From: Clostridiaceae bacterium
GTDB taxonomy: Bacteria; Bacillota; Clostridia; Peptostreptococcales; Natronincolaceae
Length of the DNA: 64,000 nt
Assembly: GCA_018432235.1 (NCBI GenBank)
Contig: JAHDLO010000001.1
Location: 1 to 64,000, forward strand
Direction of reading: 5' to 3'
The translations under genes and the position numbers were made by a program. Shown piece by piece: positions 8,587-19,115 of the stretch (position 1 is the first letter of the stretch; every line of letters begins with the position of its first letter). The notes below the pieces were generated by a model. That model was not told the origin of the DNA, did no database searches, and was given only the letters and a program-made list of their open reading frames with translations.

Positions 8587-10533
8587 TTAATTATTAGATG
8601 AAGCGTTAATTCCAGCATTAAGACCTGTTCTAAAAATGTGTGTAATGGCATTACCTCCTACACGATTACCACCGTGAAATCCTCCTGAAACTTCACCAGC
8701 AGCATACAAGCCTGGAATAATATTGTCGTTTTGGTCAAGTACACGAAGATCAGTATCCACTGCTATACCACCCATTGTAAAGTGTACTGACGGACTGATT
8801 TTATGTGCCAAATAAGGACCAAAATCTTCAATTAAATCTAATTCAGTAAAAGAAATTCTTCCGGTTAGTGGATCTTTACCTGCTTTTACTGCAGCGTTGT
8901 ATTCGTTAATAGTTTTAACAAAAGTTATTGGATCAATATTTAACTGTTTTGCTAAATCTTCTAATGTGTCAGCACGGAAAACATCACCATCTGCAATCAT
9001 TCGTTCTAAGTTATCACCTGTCTTAGTAATACCATCGCTCACCCAACTATTTTGGGGACTGCACACCTGATACATATACCCGCCTGGTTGTGCAAGAATC
9101 GCCGCCGACATTACATCACGACGTCCAGCTTCGCTCGTAAAACGCAGACCATCTTGATTGATAAACGGAGAGGAAGGCATTGCAACAAATTGTAATGCAC
9201 CTGTTCTAGCAGTTGCTAGTGGCTGTAATTGTATTTCAGACATGTCAATTAGTTTTGCACCAATTTTTTCTGCCATGACATGGCCGTCTCCTGTATTAGC
9301 CGGAGAGCCTGAAATCGGAAGTTTTTCTCCTATATACTCCCATTTCTTATTATACTTTTCGCGCATTTCTACATTTGCCGTAAAGCCACCTGTAGCTATG
9401 ATAACCGCTTTGTTGGCATGGAAAATATACGGCGTCCCATCTGTTTTCGTACCTTTAGCACCAACAACTTTTCCATTTTCAACGATCAGTTCATTTGCAG
9501 CCACTTCCATTACATAATCAATTTCTTTGCCTTCCATACTTTTTTTCATGTAATCTATGAAGAGTCCGCCTCCTTTTCCATGCCCACCAATTAAAGAATA
9601 TGCACGTGGCCATATGGAACCCATGCCCAATACGCCTTTGCTTTCAAAATCAAATATACCGCCTATTGATTCTGCCCACGTAAGCAAATCTTTAGCATCC
9701 TTGCACATGAGCTCAATCATATCTGGATTACCTATATAGTCTCCCTCAACATAAGTTTGAAGCATATGAAATTCTTCAGAATCAAAAAGATTAGTAGCCC
9801 CTGATGACAAATGCTCCTTGAACTGCTTATCAACTGTTTTTTGCCATTCAGCCATTTTTTCATTTTTTGCTGGCAGATCAATATATGACTGAACGAGTGT
9901 TGTCATTTGGTCATTTTGTATCCAATTTCTACCATACTGAGGACCGGCAGAGTTAAAGCCACCACCTGAGCGCAATGTATTTCCACCCAATGCTGCTGTT
10001 TTTTCTACAACTACTACAGATGCACCCTTCCCAGTTGCTGAGTAGGCAGCAGCCATTCCTGCTCCACCTCCACCCAAGACAATAATATCAGCAGTCATTT
10101 CAACAGTTTCTCCTGCCTTTACTGATTTCAGCTCTGCATTTTTTAATACCTCTAGATCCCCTCCAGCTTGAATGACACAATCAGCCAAAGCAGCTAATAT
10201 AGCATTACTAGTTTTCGAGGCACCAGAAATCGCTTCAATTTTGAGAGATTGATTATCCACAAACATTTGTGGGATTCTCTCTATGGGAGTATCAGCTATC
10301 CCCGCAGTTTCCATATGGGAAATTACTTTAGCTCCTACAATTGCATTTGTGTCAAAAGTAACCTCGACTGTCACAGGTCCCTTATAACCTTGTGCGGAAG
10401 CTTGATAGCTGCCAGACTTGTAATTTAATACTGATAATGATTCTTTTGTTTGATTTCCACAACCTGTAAGAGCAAAAACCATAACTAAACACAATAAGAC
10501 AGAAATGAAAACTTTAAAATGCTTTGTTACCAT
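8587..10533 (-). CDS. lipoprotein flavin reductase, fumarate/urocanate reductase type (FMN-bind + FAD domains)
   Basis: This is an extracytoplasmic flavoenzyme of the fumarate/urocanate reductase family, which reduces an activated double bond. A lipoprotein signal ends in FALTGCG. An FMN-binding domain follows (about residues 40-120) with ISGASKTSNAI, the S/T acceptor region that ApbE flavinylates. The FAD domain then opens with IIVLGGGGAGMAAAYS and closes with GLYAAGEVSGGFHGGNRVGG. The start is ATG 10533, behind GAGGAGG. An ATG at 10569 lacks a site. The 648-aa length fits. No cytochrome or quinol partner and no apbE are nearby. The MerR-like gene upstream on the same strand probably controls it. 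The acceptor is not predictable. Confidence 0.88.
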   Translation of the reverse strand: MVTKHFKVFISVLLCLVMVFALTGCGNQTKESLSVLNYKSGSYQASAQGYKGPVTVEVTFDTNAIVGAKVISHMETAGIADTPIERIPQMFVDNQSLKIEAISGASKTSNAILAALADCVIQAGGDLEVLKNAELKSVKAGETVEMTADIIVLGGGGAGMAAAYSATGKGASVVVVEKTAALGGNTLRSGGGFNSAGPQYGRNWIQNDQMTTLVQSYIDLPAKNEKMAEWQKTVDKQFKEHLSSGATNLFDSEEFHMLQTYVEGDYIGNPDMIELMCKDAKDLLTWAESIGGIFDFESKGVLGMGSIWPRAYSLIGGHGKGGGLFIDYMKKSMEGKEIDYVMEVAANELIVENGKVVGAKGTKTDGTPYIFHANKAVIIATGGFTANVEMREKYNKKWEYIGEKLPISGSPANTGDGHVMAEKIGAKLIDMSEIQLQPLATARTGALQFVAMPSSPFINQDGLRFTSEAGRRDVMSAAILAQPGGYMYQVCSPQNSWVSDGITKTGDNLERMIADGDVFRADTLEDLAKQLNIDPITFVKTINEYNAAVKAGKDPLTGRISFTELDLIEDFGPYLAHKISPSVHFTMGGIAVDTDLRVLDQNDNIIPGLYAAGEVSGGFHGGNRVGGNAITHIFRTGLNAGINASSNN

Positions 10534-10672
10534 AAAATACCTCCTCATTATCTTGTTTTTATAATGCAAACGATTCCCCTACAACAAGTATGGAAAGATA
10601 TAATTTGCCAAAACGAACCATGCTTTGTTGTTAATTTAACGATAACAGCTACACCAAGTTCATTGTCAACGT

Positions 10673-11452
10673 TTATTTTTTCTCTATTGGAATCCAAACT
10701 TCTCGATATACCTGTTTGCTATTGTTTATAAAAACAATTCCTCTGGTAATGATATCACCTACTAATTCTAAGCTTGCTTTATCTAGATACTCTAATATAC
10801 CATTATAAAGCTCATGTAATTGTTCCGTTTCACTGGCTTGAATCATAGATGTATAGACGCAAATTTGCTCTGGAATAACCTGCACCTGGTTCCACAATGG
10901 CAGCTCCCATAAAATTGCATCGGATTCGTATACACTAAGATAATGCTGATGATTATCAGGCTCTGAAAATACGCATGATATGCACACGCTAGGGATATTT
11001 CCAGATAACTCTTTAAAAATATCAAATTTATTCTGTAGATTTATGAAATTGTTCAAAGGTATAAGCCACATAGCAGGGCGAAGTTGTATTGAGTAGGTAT
11101 TCACACTAATTTTTACACTTGAAATGAAGGACGCCATTTCTTTTAATCTTTGGATTCTTCGTTGCGTATATAATGCCTCTTTTTCTAGTTGTTTTGCTTG
11201 TTGACGAAATCCTAGTTCAATTTCTTCCAGTTTCAAATTCGCCAGCATATCCCCTATTTGCTCGAGTGAAAACCCGAACTGTCGATATCTCCGTGTACTC
11301 AGAAGATGCCCCATATTCATGCCTGTATACTCCCGATGTCCCGTGCTATCATTTACTGTAGGATTAATAATACCATATTGCTCGTACTTTCTAACGCCAT
11401 TAGCTGATAGTCCCATTAACGCAGCAATTTCACTAATTTTTAGCTTTACCAC
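10673..11452 (-). CDS. MerR-family transcriptional regulator with long C-terminal sensing domain
   Basis: The N-terminus is a MerR-type winged helix (KISEIAALMGLSANGVRKYE; then GHREY and RRYRQFGFSLEQIGDML), followed by a dimerising coiled coil up to about residue 110. The remaining 150 residues resemble an effector-binding region of unknown ligand and end in YREVWIPIEKK, reminiscent of GyrI-like modules. GTG 11452 is used, with GGGGGAA upstream. It lies 139 bases ahead of the flavin reductase gene on the same strand and is the likely regulator of that gene. The 14-bp palindrome at 11658-11671 is a possible binding site. Confidence 0.8.
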   Translation of the reverse strand: MVKLKISEIAALMGLSANGVRKYEQYGIINPTVNDSTGHREYTGMNMGHLLSTRRYRQFGFSLEQIGDMLANLKLEEIELGFRQQAKQLEKEALYTQRRIQRLKEMASFISSVKISVNTYSIQLRPAMWLIPLNNFINLQNKFDIFKELSGNIPSVCISCVFSEPDNHQHYLSVYESDAILWELPLWNQVQVIPEQICVYTSMIQASETEQLHELYNGILEYLDKASLELVGDIITRGIVFINNSKQVYREVWIPIEKK

Positions 11453-11681
11453 AACAATATTCCCCCATTCTTTCCTAGTAGTACTCTTGACGATAAATCA
11501 TAGCCTGAACTTCCGCAGCTCATAAACAAGGTTGTGGATTAACTCCTAGAACTTGTCGGTAACCTTTCTGTATTTCCAGAAGTACGCCAAAACGCAACTT
11601 ATAGTCTAGAACTTTTAACATCACCCGTATTATATCACATACAATAAAATGTTTTGATTAGAATATTCTAACCAAGCACTG

Positions 11682-11795
11682 GTCTTAGCAACCCTGTTTG
11701 AGCCAACCGCTATAATAGTGGAGCAGGCGGACACGGAATATGCCAAACCTCTACTATATTATAATTATTTAATTGGACAAGCTGAGCTTATTTAA
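11682..11795 (+). pseudogene. relic of a second NMT1-type substrate-binding gene
   Basis: Bases from about 11691 to 11740 closely match the part of the substrate-binding gene near 7958-8006. The relic translates as LFEPTAIIVEQADTEYAK against LFEPTATMVEQEGKGYVV in the intact gene. The frame stays open only from about 11682 to a TAA at 11793-11795, has no start, and lacks the rest of the gene. It is therefore a decayed paralogue. The remainder of the 11453-11856 gap holds a 14-bp palindrome (TTAGAATATTCTAA, 11658-11671) and no gene. Confidence 0.75.
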
Positions 11796-11856
11796 TACTT
11801 GCTTCTAAGTTAGCAGAGACCCCGAAAGAACTCAGGGACATAATGGTGATAGAGGA

Positions 11857-14800
11857 TTTTCGATTCACGCTGCTAAGTAAGGAGCGACCAGGGTAAAACC
11901 TGCCTTTTAGCTTTATATTAGGAGATTTCAATCCACGCTCCTAAGTAAGGAGCGACTCTTAAAGCAAAAACAGACTGAAAAAGGCACCATAATTTCAATC
12001 CACGCTCCTAAGTAAGGAGCGACCAGGGCAAGCCAGGAATATAAGCATGCAGTTGATATTTCAATCCACGCTCCTAAGTAAGGAGCGACAAATGAGTAGT
12101 TTTCTAAGTAATAACAATGTAATATTTCAATCCACGCTCCTAAGTAAGGAGCGACTACGACATGTTAGGCTAACCAATGGTCTTATGACAATTTCAATCC
12201 ACGCTCCTAAGTAAGGAGCGACAAGGGTATTTCTCTTCCCGTGTGTGGTTCTATAAATTTCAATCCACGCTCCTAAGTAAGGAGCGACTCCGGGGCTACC
12301 CCGTTTGCATAACCTATGACAATTTCAATCCACGCTCCTAAGTAAGGAGCGACCGTGGACGACCAGCTAAATCAACCGTCGATTTTGATTTCAATCCACG
12401 CTCCTAAGTAAGGAGCGACGTATAGAGGAAAATGATTTTTCAAAGCTGCCAATAATTTCAATCCACGCTCCTAAGTAAGGAGCGACGCCATTCATCCATA
12501 CAGTCTGTACAAGTGTATGATATTTCAATCCACGCTCCTAAGTAAGGAGCGACCCTATAACCAATATTTATCATTAGCTATAATAAATTTCAATCCACGC
12601 TCCTAAGTAAGGAGCGACAAATAGTCTACTAGGACCACCTCTCTACCATTAAGATTTCAATCCACGCTCCTAAGTAAGGAGCGACTCTATACACAAATAA
12701 AAGGAGGATTATTCATTTATATTTCAATCCACGCTCCTAAGTAAGGAGCGACCGTTTACCAACTCAACACATTCGTCAACCTTTTTTATTTCAATCCACG
12801 CTCCTAAGTAAGGAGCGACTCTTTTGTAGACCAACATACCGACAACAACATCTGATTTCAATCCACGCTCCTAAGTAAGGAGCGACTTGTTTGCAAGTGG
12901 CCGATTTTCATACTCAGTGTATATTTCAATCCACGCTCCTAAGTAAGGAGCGACGCACACGGCACAAAACTATATTCATTAGAGGACATTTCAATCCACG
13001 CTCCTAAGTAAGGAGCGACGCACTGAAGGGAGATTTCAATTGTCATGATACTTATTTCAATCCACGCTCCTAAGTAAGGAGCGACGCAACAGGCAGGAAA
13101 AGCGGGATTAGATAGAGCAAATTTCAATCCACGCTCCTAAGTAAGGAGCGACTTGCCAGAGCAACAAAGGCTGCAATTGGAGCAGATTTCAATCCACGCT
13201 CCTAAGTAAGGAGCGACGTCTATAAAATTTAGAAAGCACAATATGGAATTTATTTCAATCCACGCTCCTAAGTAAGGAGCGACTAGGCAAACAACCATAT
13301 AGGACACCAGAGCAAGCTATTTCAATCCACGCTCCTAAGTAAGGAGCGACTTTGCTCGTTTTCAGATACTAATTCTTCTAATGATTTCAATCCACGCTCC
13401 TAAGTAAGGAGCGACGATGCATAATGCTTAATTGGTGCTATGGAGATGCTATTTCAATCCACGCTCCTAAGTAAGGAGCGACATAGATACAAATAAAATT
13501 TATAATGTTCCACGTATTTCAATCCACGCTCCTAAGTAAGGAGCGACAGTTTTCTATTTTGTCAACCCTCCAAGGTTTAAAATTTCAATCCACGCTCCTA
13601 AGTAAGGAGCGACTTAATATGGTTTTTACCACTTATTAGCAGTATTAAATTTCAATCCACGCTCCTAAGTAAGGAGCGACGGGAAAATTCCCCTTGTATC
13701 AAAAGCAATTCAAATTTCAATCCACGCTCCTAAGTAAGGAGCGACTTTCAAAAACCCTATAAAATTATAGGTGTTTTGGGATTTCAATCCACGCTCCTAA
13801 GTAAGGAGCGACTCTTTTGTAGCTCTTACAGAGTGCTTACTCCATTATTTCAATCCACGCTCCTAAGTAAGGAGCGACTTAAAGAAGCAATGGAAAACAT
13901 AGTAAAGTTAATTATTTCAATCCACGCTCCTAAGTAAGGAGCGACTTGCACCTTCATTTTTTCGTCTGACAACTATCTCGTATTTCAATCCACGCTCCTA
14001 AGTAAGGAGCGACAAAACAACAAGCGAATAAACCGCCACAGCTATTGGATTTCAATCCACGCTCCTAAGTAAGGAGCGACCATACAAAGCCAACCCTGGA
14101 CTTGGTTCTATAAAATTTCAATCCACGCTCCTAAGTAAGGAGCGACTGGAGTTGGTAGAATTTTCGGTTTAACCGTCAAGATTTCAATCCACGCTCCTAA
14201 GTAAGGAGCGACTTGTTATCCCGCAGACTGTCGTTGAGGGTATTTGATTTCAATCCACGCTCCTAAGTAAGGAGCGACCTTTGTGATAGCATCCTGCAGA
14301 CTTTGCTTTTTTTATTTCAATCCACGCTCCTAAGTAAGGAGCGACTTATCATGTTGTGGATTGTAAGTCAACAAAAAAATAATTTCAATCCACGCTCCTA
14401 AGTAAGGAGCGACACAAGCAAGTCTTTACTAAAAGCAAAACAGATTCAATTTCAATCCACGCTCCTAAGTAAGGAGCGACCAATTATACAAACGTATTAA
14501 ACAAAGACGTGAAATTTCAATCCACGCTCCTAAGTAAGGAGCGACTAAAATTCACCTTGGATTTTTTTACACGCAAGCTATTTCAATCCACGCTCCTAAG
14601 TAAGGAGCGACTAATTGCAGCTGTTTTTTCAGCGTCATCTAAAACTATTTCAATCCACGCTCCTAAGTAAGGAGCGACTTGTATATTTTGTCTCGCTTGT
14701 CAATAAAACAAAAATTTCAATCCACGCTCCTAAGTAAGGAGCGACTCCAAGTACATTGATGGATGCGATATCTGAAGTAATTTCAATCCACGCTCCTAAG

Positions 14801-17595
14801 TAAGGAGCGACTTATCAATATTATTGTTTGCAACAATAACATTAATTTCAATCCACGCTCCTAAGTAAGGAGCGACTCTTCACCATATCCCAGCAGGTTC
14901 TTTCCCTCCTATTTCAATCCACGCTCCTAAGTAAGGAGCGACATTGATGTTGACGTTTTAGCAAAAGCGTTCAATATATTTCAATCCACGCTCCTAAGTA
15001 AGGAGCGACGCTGTTTCAGATAACACACCATTCGGTAATACAATTTCAATCCACGCTCCTAAGTAAGGAGCGACATGGTACATTTGGGCAGACACTAACG
15101 GAAGCTCTATGATTTCAATCCACGCTCCTAAGTAAGGAGCGACGATTTTAGGATATACCTGTACTTTACCGTGTTCATATTTCAATCCACGCTCCTAAGT
15201 AAGGAGCGACTTGACATGATCTACAATATATAAGCATAAGGAGGTATTTCAATCCACGCTCCTAAGTAAGGAGCGACATGTTAAGCAAAAGAGTATTAAA
15301 TAAATTGGACATTTCAATCCACGCTCCTAAGTAAGGAGCGACGGACGGTAATAGAAACTAATACCGTATTATTATTTATTTCAATCCACGCTCCTAAGTA
15401 AGGAGCGACATTAATACTATTGGAAACGGTGATAGGATAGTGAGATTTCAATCCACGCTCCTAAGTAAGGAGCGACCTTGGCTAAACGGCTCTTTGATAA
15501 CAGTATACGATTTCAATCCACGCTCCTAAGTAAGGAGCGACAATAGTAAAATAGTTATAGCGGGGTGATAAAATATTTCAATCCACGCTCCTAAGTAAGG
15601 AGCGACCTTCGTCCGCTTTTTTATGCGCTGCGACAATAGGATTTCAATCCACGCTCCTAAGTAAGGAGCGACTCTGCGGTATTTGCATCTACTTTGACGA
15701 TCAGAATTTCAATCCACGCTCCTAAGTAAGGAGCGACTCAACTCTAGCCACTGTGAGTCTATCTCCGTTAATTTCAATCCACGCTCCTAAGTAAGGAGCG
15801 ACTAACGCGGGCCTTAACTCTAACCCAGAATAAAATATTTCAATCCACGCTCCTAAGTAAGGAGCGACACAAGTCAACTATAACCTAGACAGGCACACCT
15901 ACTATTTCAATCCACGCTCCTAAGTAAGGAGCGACCCCGAAACACGAAGTTTAAGCGGACGCGCAATAGTAAGATTTCAATCCACGCTCCTAAGTAAGGA
16001 GCGACTAGAATCACTGGCAAATACAGCAGTAGACATCAAGAATTTCAATCCACGCTCCTAAGTAAGGAGCGACCCCTTGGCTGCTTCCTCTGCCTAAAAT
16101 TAATCGGATTTCAATCCACGCTCCTAAGTAAGGAGCGACTCTTTATCTGCAATCAAATTGAGTGCATTGCTGTATTTCAATCCACGCTCCTAAGTAAGGA
16201 GCGACATCGCAACGATACAGATGCCATGAACCTATATATTTCAATCCACGCTCCTAAGTAAGGAGCGACTTCTTCCTGTCCCCCACATAGTAATTCCCTC
16301 CTAATTTCAATCCACGCTCCTAAGTAAGGAGCGACTCTTTGAGCGTGTCAAAGGTCTTATCTTTTTGAGTTATTTCAATCCACGCTCCTAAGTAAGGAGC
16401 GACCTTCTGCCGGTGCTACTCCATCAGTGAGACTATAGAATTTCAATCCACGCTCCTAAGTAAGGAGCGACTCTATTTTTCTATATCTTGCGTTCACTGG
16501 AGTCTATTTCAATCCACGCTCCTAAGTAAGGAGCGACTCAATATGACGATAGACTAACTTTGGTTGTGAGTATTTCAATCCACGCTCCTAAGTAAGGAGC
16601 GACTAAGTACAGGGGGAGATAAAATGTTAGGTTTTGGATTTCAATCCACGCTCCTAAGTAAGGAGCGACTAGTTTCAACGACTTATCGGCAGGTGTACCA
16701 TTAGATTTCAATCCACGCTCCTAAGTAAGGAGCGACCATGACTTTGTACATGAAAATCCAACGTAATCCTATTTCAATCCACGCTCCTAAGTAAGGAGCG
16801 ACGAAAAGTCATTTGATCAAAAATAATGATTCTATTATTTCAATCCACGCTCCTAAGTAAGGAGCGACGGCGGTCCGGGTATGGGAAGACAGAGACATTG
16901 AAATTTCAATCCACGCTCCTAAGTAAGGAGCGACCCGAGAACATATTTTATAGCAACAACTTCCAGCAATTTCAATCCACGCTCCTAAGTAAGGAGCGAC
17001 AACAACCCATAGGGCCTTACCGCTTTAGCATCAAAATTTCAATCCACGCTCCTAAGTAAGGAGCGACTAAATATGTTTTCAAGCGTCCTACTAAGAAGCC
17101 TATTTCAATCCACGCTCCTAAGTAAGGAGCGACCAAAATATTCTCTGCAAAACAATGCAGCAGATATATATTTCAATCCACGCTCCTAAGTAAGGAGCGA
17201 CAAAAATAATTGCCGAGGCTAAAGGCCTTGGAACTGATTTCAATCCACGCTCCTAAGTAAGGAGCGACGTGGGTTCGAGAGATTGTAAGCGACATAGTTG
17301 AATTTCAATCCACGCTCCTAAGTAAGGAGCGACTTCTCTAAAGACAACACTATAGAGGTCCTCCTTTATTTCAATCCACGCTCCTAAGTAAGGAGCGACA
17401 GCAACCTGTATTAACTCAGCACAAGCTTTTCTGATTTCAATCCACGCTCCTAAGTAAGGAGCGACTGTTCATTCCAAAAGGCAAAAGCATTCTAGCAAAT
17501 TTCAATCCACGCTCCTAAGTAAGGAGCGACGTGACAATAACCTGAGGTTCAGAGGGGACACAGATTTCAATCCACGCTCCTAAGTAAGGAGCGAC
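11857..17595 (-). CRISPR. type I-C CRISPR array, 87 repeats and 86 spacers
   Basis: The 32-bp repeat reads on the minus strand as GT, CGCTCC, loop TTACTTA, GGAGCG, then TGGATTGAAAT. This is a 6-bp hairpin followed by the 11-base crRNA handle typical of type I-C. I counted 87 copies by hand, with spacers of about 33-37 bases. All copies appear identical except the last one at 11857-11888, which has four substitutions, marking the leader-distal end. The leader therefore lies at the high-coordinate end beside cas2, and array and cas genes are read in the same direction. Short open frames across repeats are artefacts. Confidence 0.99.
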
Positions 17596-17784
17596 AGCAA
17601 AAAACAATAAAAATTAATATGTTTTTTACTTTTCAAGCTTATTTTTTCTGCTTTTTAAGCTTATTTTTCTGCTATTACATTCTTATGTCAACTAATTCCT
17701 GTTTCTATTTTACATATTTTGCTATATATTCGCTGTTCTTAGGTGCGAATGTACCAGCAATTCTCTGTCCACTACTGGTTCGCA
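17596..17784 (-). promoter_or_regulatory. CRISPR leader
   Basis: This AT-rich stretch lies between the cas2 stop and the first repeat. On the minus strand it carries TTGACA (17686-17691) as a possible -35 box. Two direct repeats of GCAGAAAAATAAGCTT type follow at 17657-17672 and 17635-17651, the second with one extra A, close to the integration end. An imperfect hairpin (GTGCGAA...TTCGCAC) sits at 17743-17785 directly after cas2, without a T-run. Leaders of this family hold the array promoter and adaptation signals, and the direct repeats are candidates for the latter. Confidence 0.85.
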
Positions 17785-18075
17785 CTAAATAATAAGAGTA
17801 TCCTCAACATTAAAGGACTCCTTAGCTCCTATATGCACCACCTTGCTTTTATAATTATTACCTAAAAAATAAAATCTCAGGCTGTCTTTCTCTTTATCAA
17901 TAATCTTTTCAAGCTTGTGCTGCACTTCACGACACTTTGCTGCATCTAGCACACACTCAAATACTGAATTTTGAACACGTTGACCATAATTGAGACATTG
18001 CTTTGCTACTTGTCGAAGTCTTTTTCTTCCAAGTGGAGTTTCAGTATTTACATCATAGGTAATCAAAACTAGCAT
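17785..18075 (-). CDS. cas2: CRISPR-associated endoribonuclease/adaptation protein Cas2 (I-C)
   Basis: Cas2 dimers bridge two Cas1 dimers in the spacer-integration complex. The protein opens with MLVLITYDVNTE, with the conserved aspartate after the first strand, and continues with RLRQVAKQCLNYGQRVQNSV. The start is placed at ATG 18075 behind AGGTGATGAG. An upstream in-frame codon at 18093 would overlap cas1 and break the family pattern. The length of 96 aa is standard. It follows cas1 with an 8-base gap and is the last gene of the operon. Confidence 0.96.
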   Translation of the reverse strand: MLVLITYDVNTETPLGRKRLRQVAKQCLNYGQRVQNSVFECVLDAAKCREVQHKLEKIIDKEKDSLRFYFLGNNYKSKVVHIGAKESFNVEDTLII

Positions 18076-18083
18076 CTCATCAC

Positions 18084-19115
18084 CTACTTCCACATAAATA
18101 TTGGGTATCCATCTAGGTCACCCCTTATAAATCTTGCTAACAGCATCGCCTGAGCATATGGTACAAGTCCCCATTCTATCTTCTCTTGTAAAAATGGATG
18201 GGTTATTTTTTCCTGCTTTTTCGTCTGCCACGCCTTAAGAATAGTTTTTCTTGTGTCGTCATCCATAACAACAGCTCCATTTTCCTTTTGACTGAAGCCT
18301 TTATCATTCACTTCCTTTTTGTTGATTAGTGAAATTACAAATCTGTCAGCACATACAGGGCGCAGCTCTTCCATCATATCCAGCGCAAGAGATATTCTCC
18401 CTGGCCTATCTCTATGCAGAAAACCTACATAGGGGTCAAGTCCTACAGTCTCTAACGCAGCAGCTACATCGTGGGCTAAGAGAGTATACACAAATGACAG
18501 CATGGCATTGACATTATCCAGAGGTGGGCGCTTATTACGATTTCGGAAATAAAAATCCTCCTTTTGTTGAAGAATCAAGTCGTCAAATACGCTAAAATAC
18601 TGTGAAGCAGCCTCTCCTTCGTAGCCTCTGAGCTGTTCTAAGCATTCACATTCTTGCACATACTTAAGGGAATTAGCAAGAACCTTAGAGACCTTCTTAA
18701 GCTTATCAACATCGAGCCTTACCCCATGATCACGGGTTGCCCTCTCAACTAGCCATCGCGTATTATATATCTTGCCTAAAATAAAATTTCTCGCTATCCT
18801 ATTGCTTTCTTCTGGACAATCGGATATTCTATATTGCGCTTTTCTTAAAGTAACATTTCCTCTCACCTCACCTACTACTCTCGATAAGAATCTACCGCTG
18901 GGCTTCATGAAGGTCAATGCTATATTATGTTTTACACATGCTCCCATCAATGCAGGACTAGCCCCTGTATAACCAAATGCTACTATTCCCTCAAGATTGT
19001 GTAATGGTATTCTAGCAGCTTCTGACTCTTCCCTTAAAATCACAATATTTTCTCCATCAAGGGATAAATATGTCTCTGGAGAAGTAACATAAAGCGTGTT
19101 CAGCAGCTTTCTCAT
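18084..19115 (-). CDS. cas1: CRISPR integrase Cas1 (I-C)
   Basis: Cas1 is the metal-dependent integrase that inserts new spacers. The 343-aa protein has the N-terminal beta domain (LYVTSPETYLSLDGENIVIL) and the catalytic alpha domain with RGYEGEAASQYFS (glutamate), GFLHRDRPGRISLALDMME (histidine and acidic residue) and a C-terminal ADRFVISLINKKE region. ATG 19115 overlaps the cas4 stop by four bases, indicating translational coupling. The subtype is consistent with the whole operon. Confidence 0.97.
   Translation of the reverse strand: MRKLLNTLYVTSPETYLSLDGENIVILREESEAARIPLHNLEGIVAFGYTGASPALMGACVKHNIALTFMKPSGRFLSRVVGEVRGNVTLRKAQYRISDCPEESNRIARNFILGKIYNTRWLVERATRDHGVRLDVDKLKKVSKVLANSLKYVQECECLEQLRGYEGEAASQYFSVFDDLILQQKEDFYFRNRNKRPPLDNVNAMLSFVYTLLAHDVAAALETVGLDPYVGFLHRDRPGRISLALDMMEELRPVCADRFVISLINKKEVNDKGFSQKENGAVVMDDDTRKTILKAWQTKKQEKITHPFLQEKIEWGLVPYAQAMLLARFIRGDLDGYPIFMWK

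Noticed and set aside
9158..9517. Plus-strand 119-aa frame inside the flavin reductase gene
   Set aside because: It is antisense to a well-supported gene, with no ribosome binding site. Similar shadows over folC, valS, cas3, the tct genes and the cit genes were rejected for the same reason.
13021..13053. Partial repeat ATTTCAAT inside a spacer as a truncated repeat
   Set aside because: Only eight bases match and the flanks do not, so chance similarity in an AT-rich spacer is enough.
12939..17059. Open frames at 12939-13127, 14994-15185 and 16826-17059
   Set aside because: They are translations of CRISPR repeats (recurring VAPYLGAWIE or FQSTLLSKER) interrupted by spacers, without ribosome binding sites.
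17269..17301. tRNA T-arm-like GGTTCGAGA in a spacer
   Set aside because: Only a short motif is present. No acceptor or anticodon arms surround it, so it is not a tRNA and probably coincidence.
17743..17785. Hairpin after cas2 as a transcription terminator
   Set aside because: The stem is imperfect and not followed by a T-run on the minus strand, so it is described only as part of the leader.
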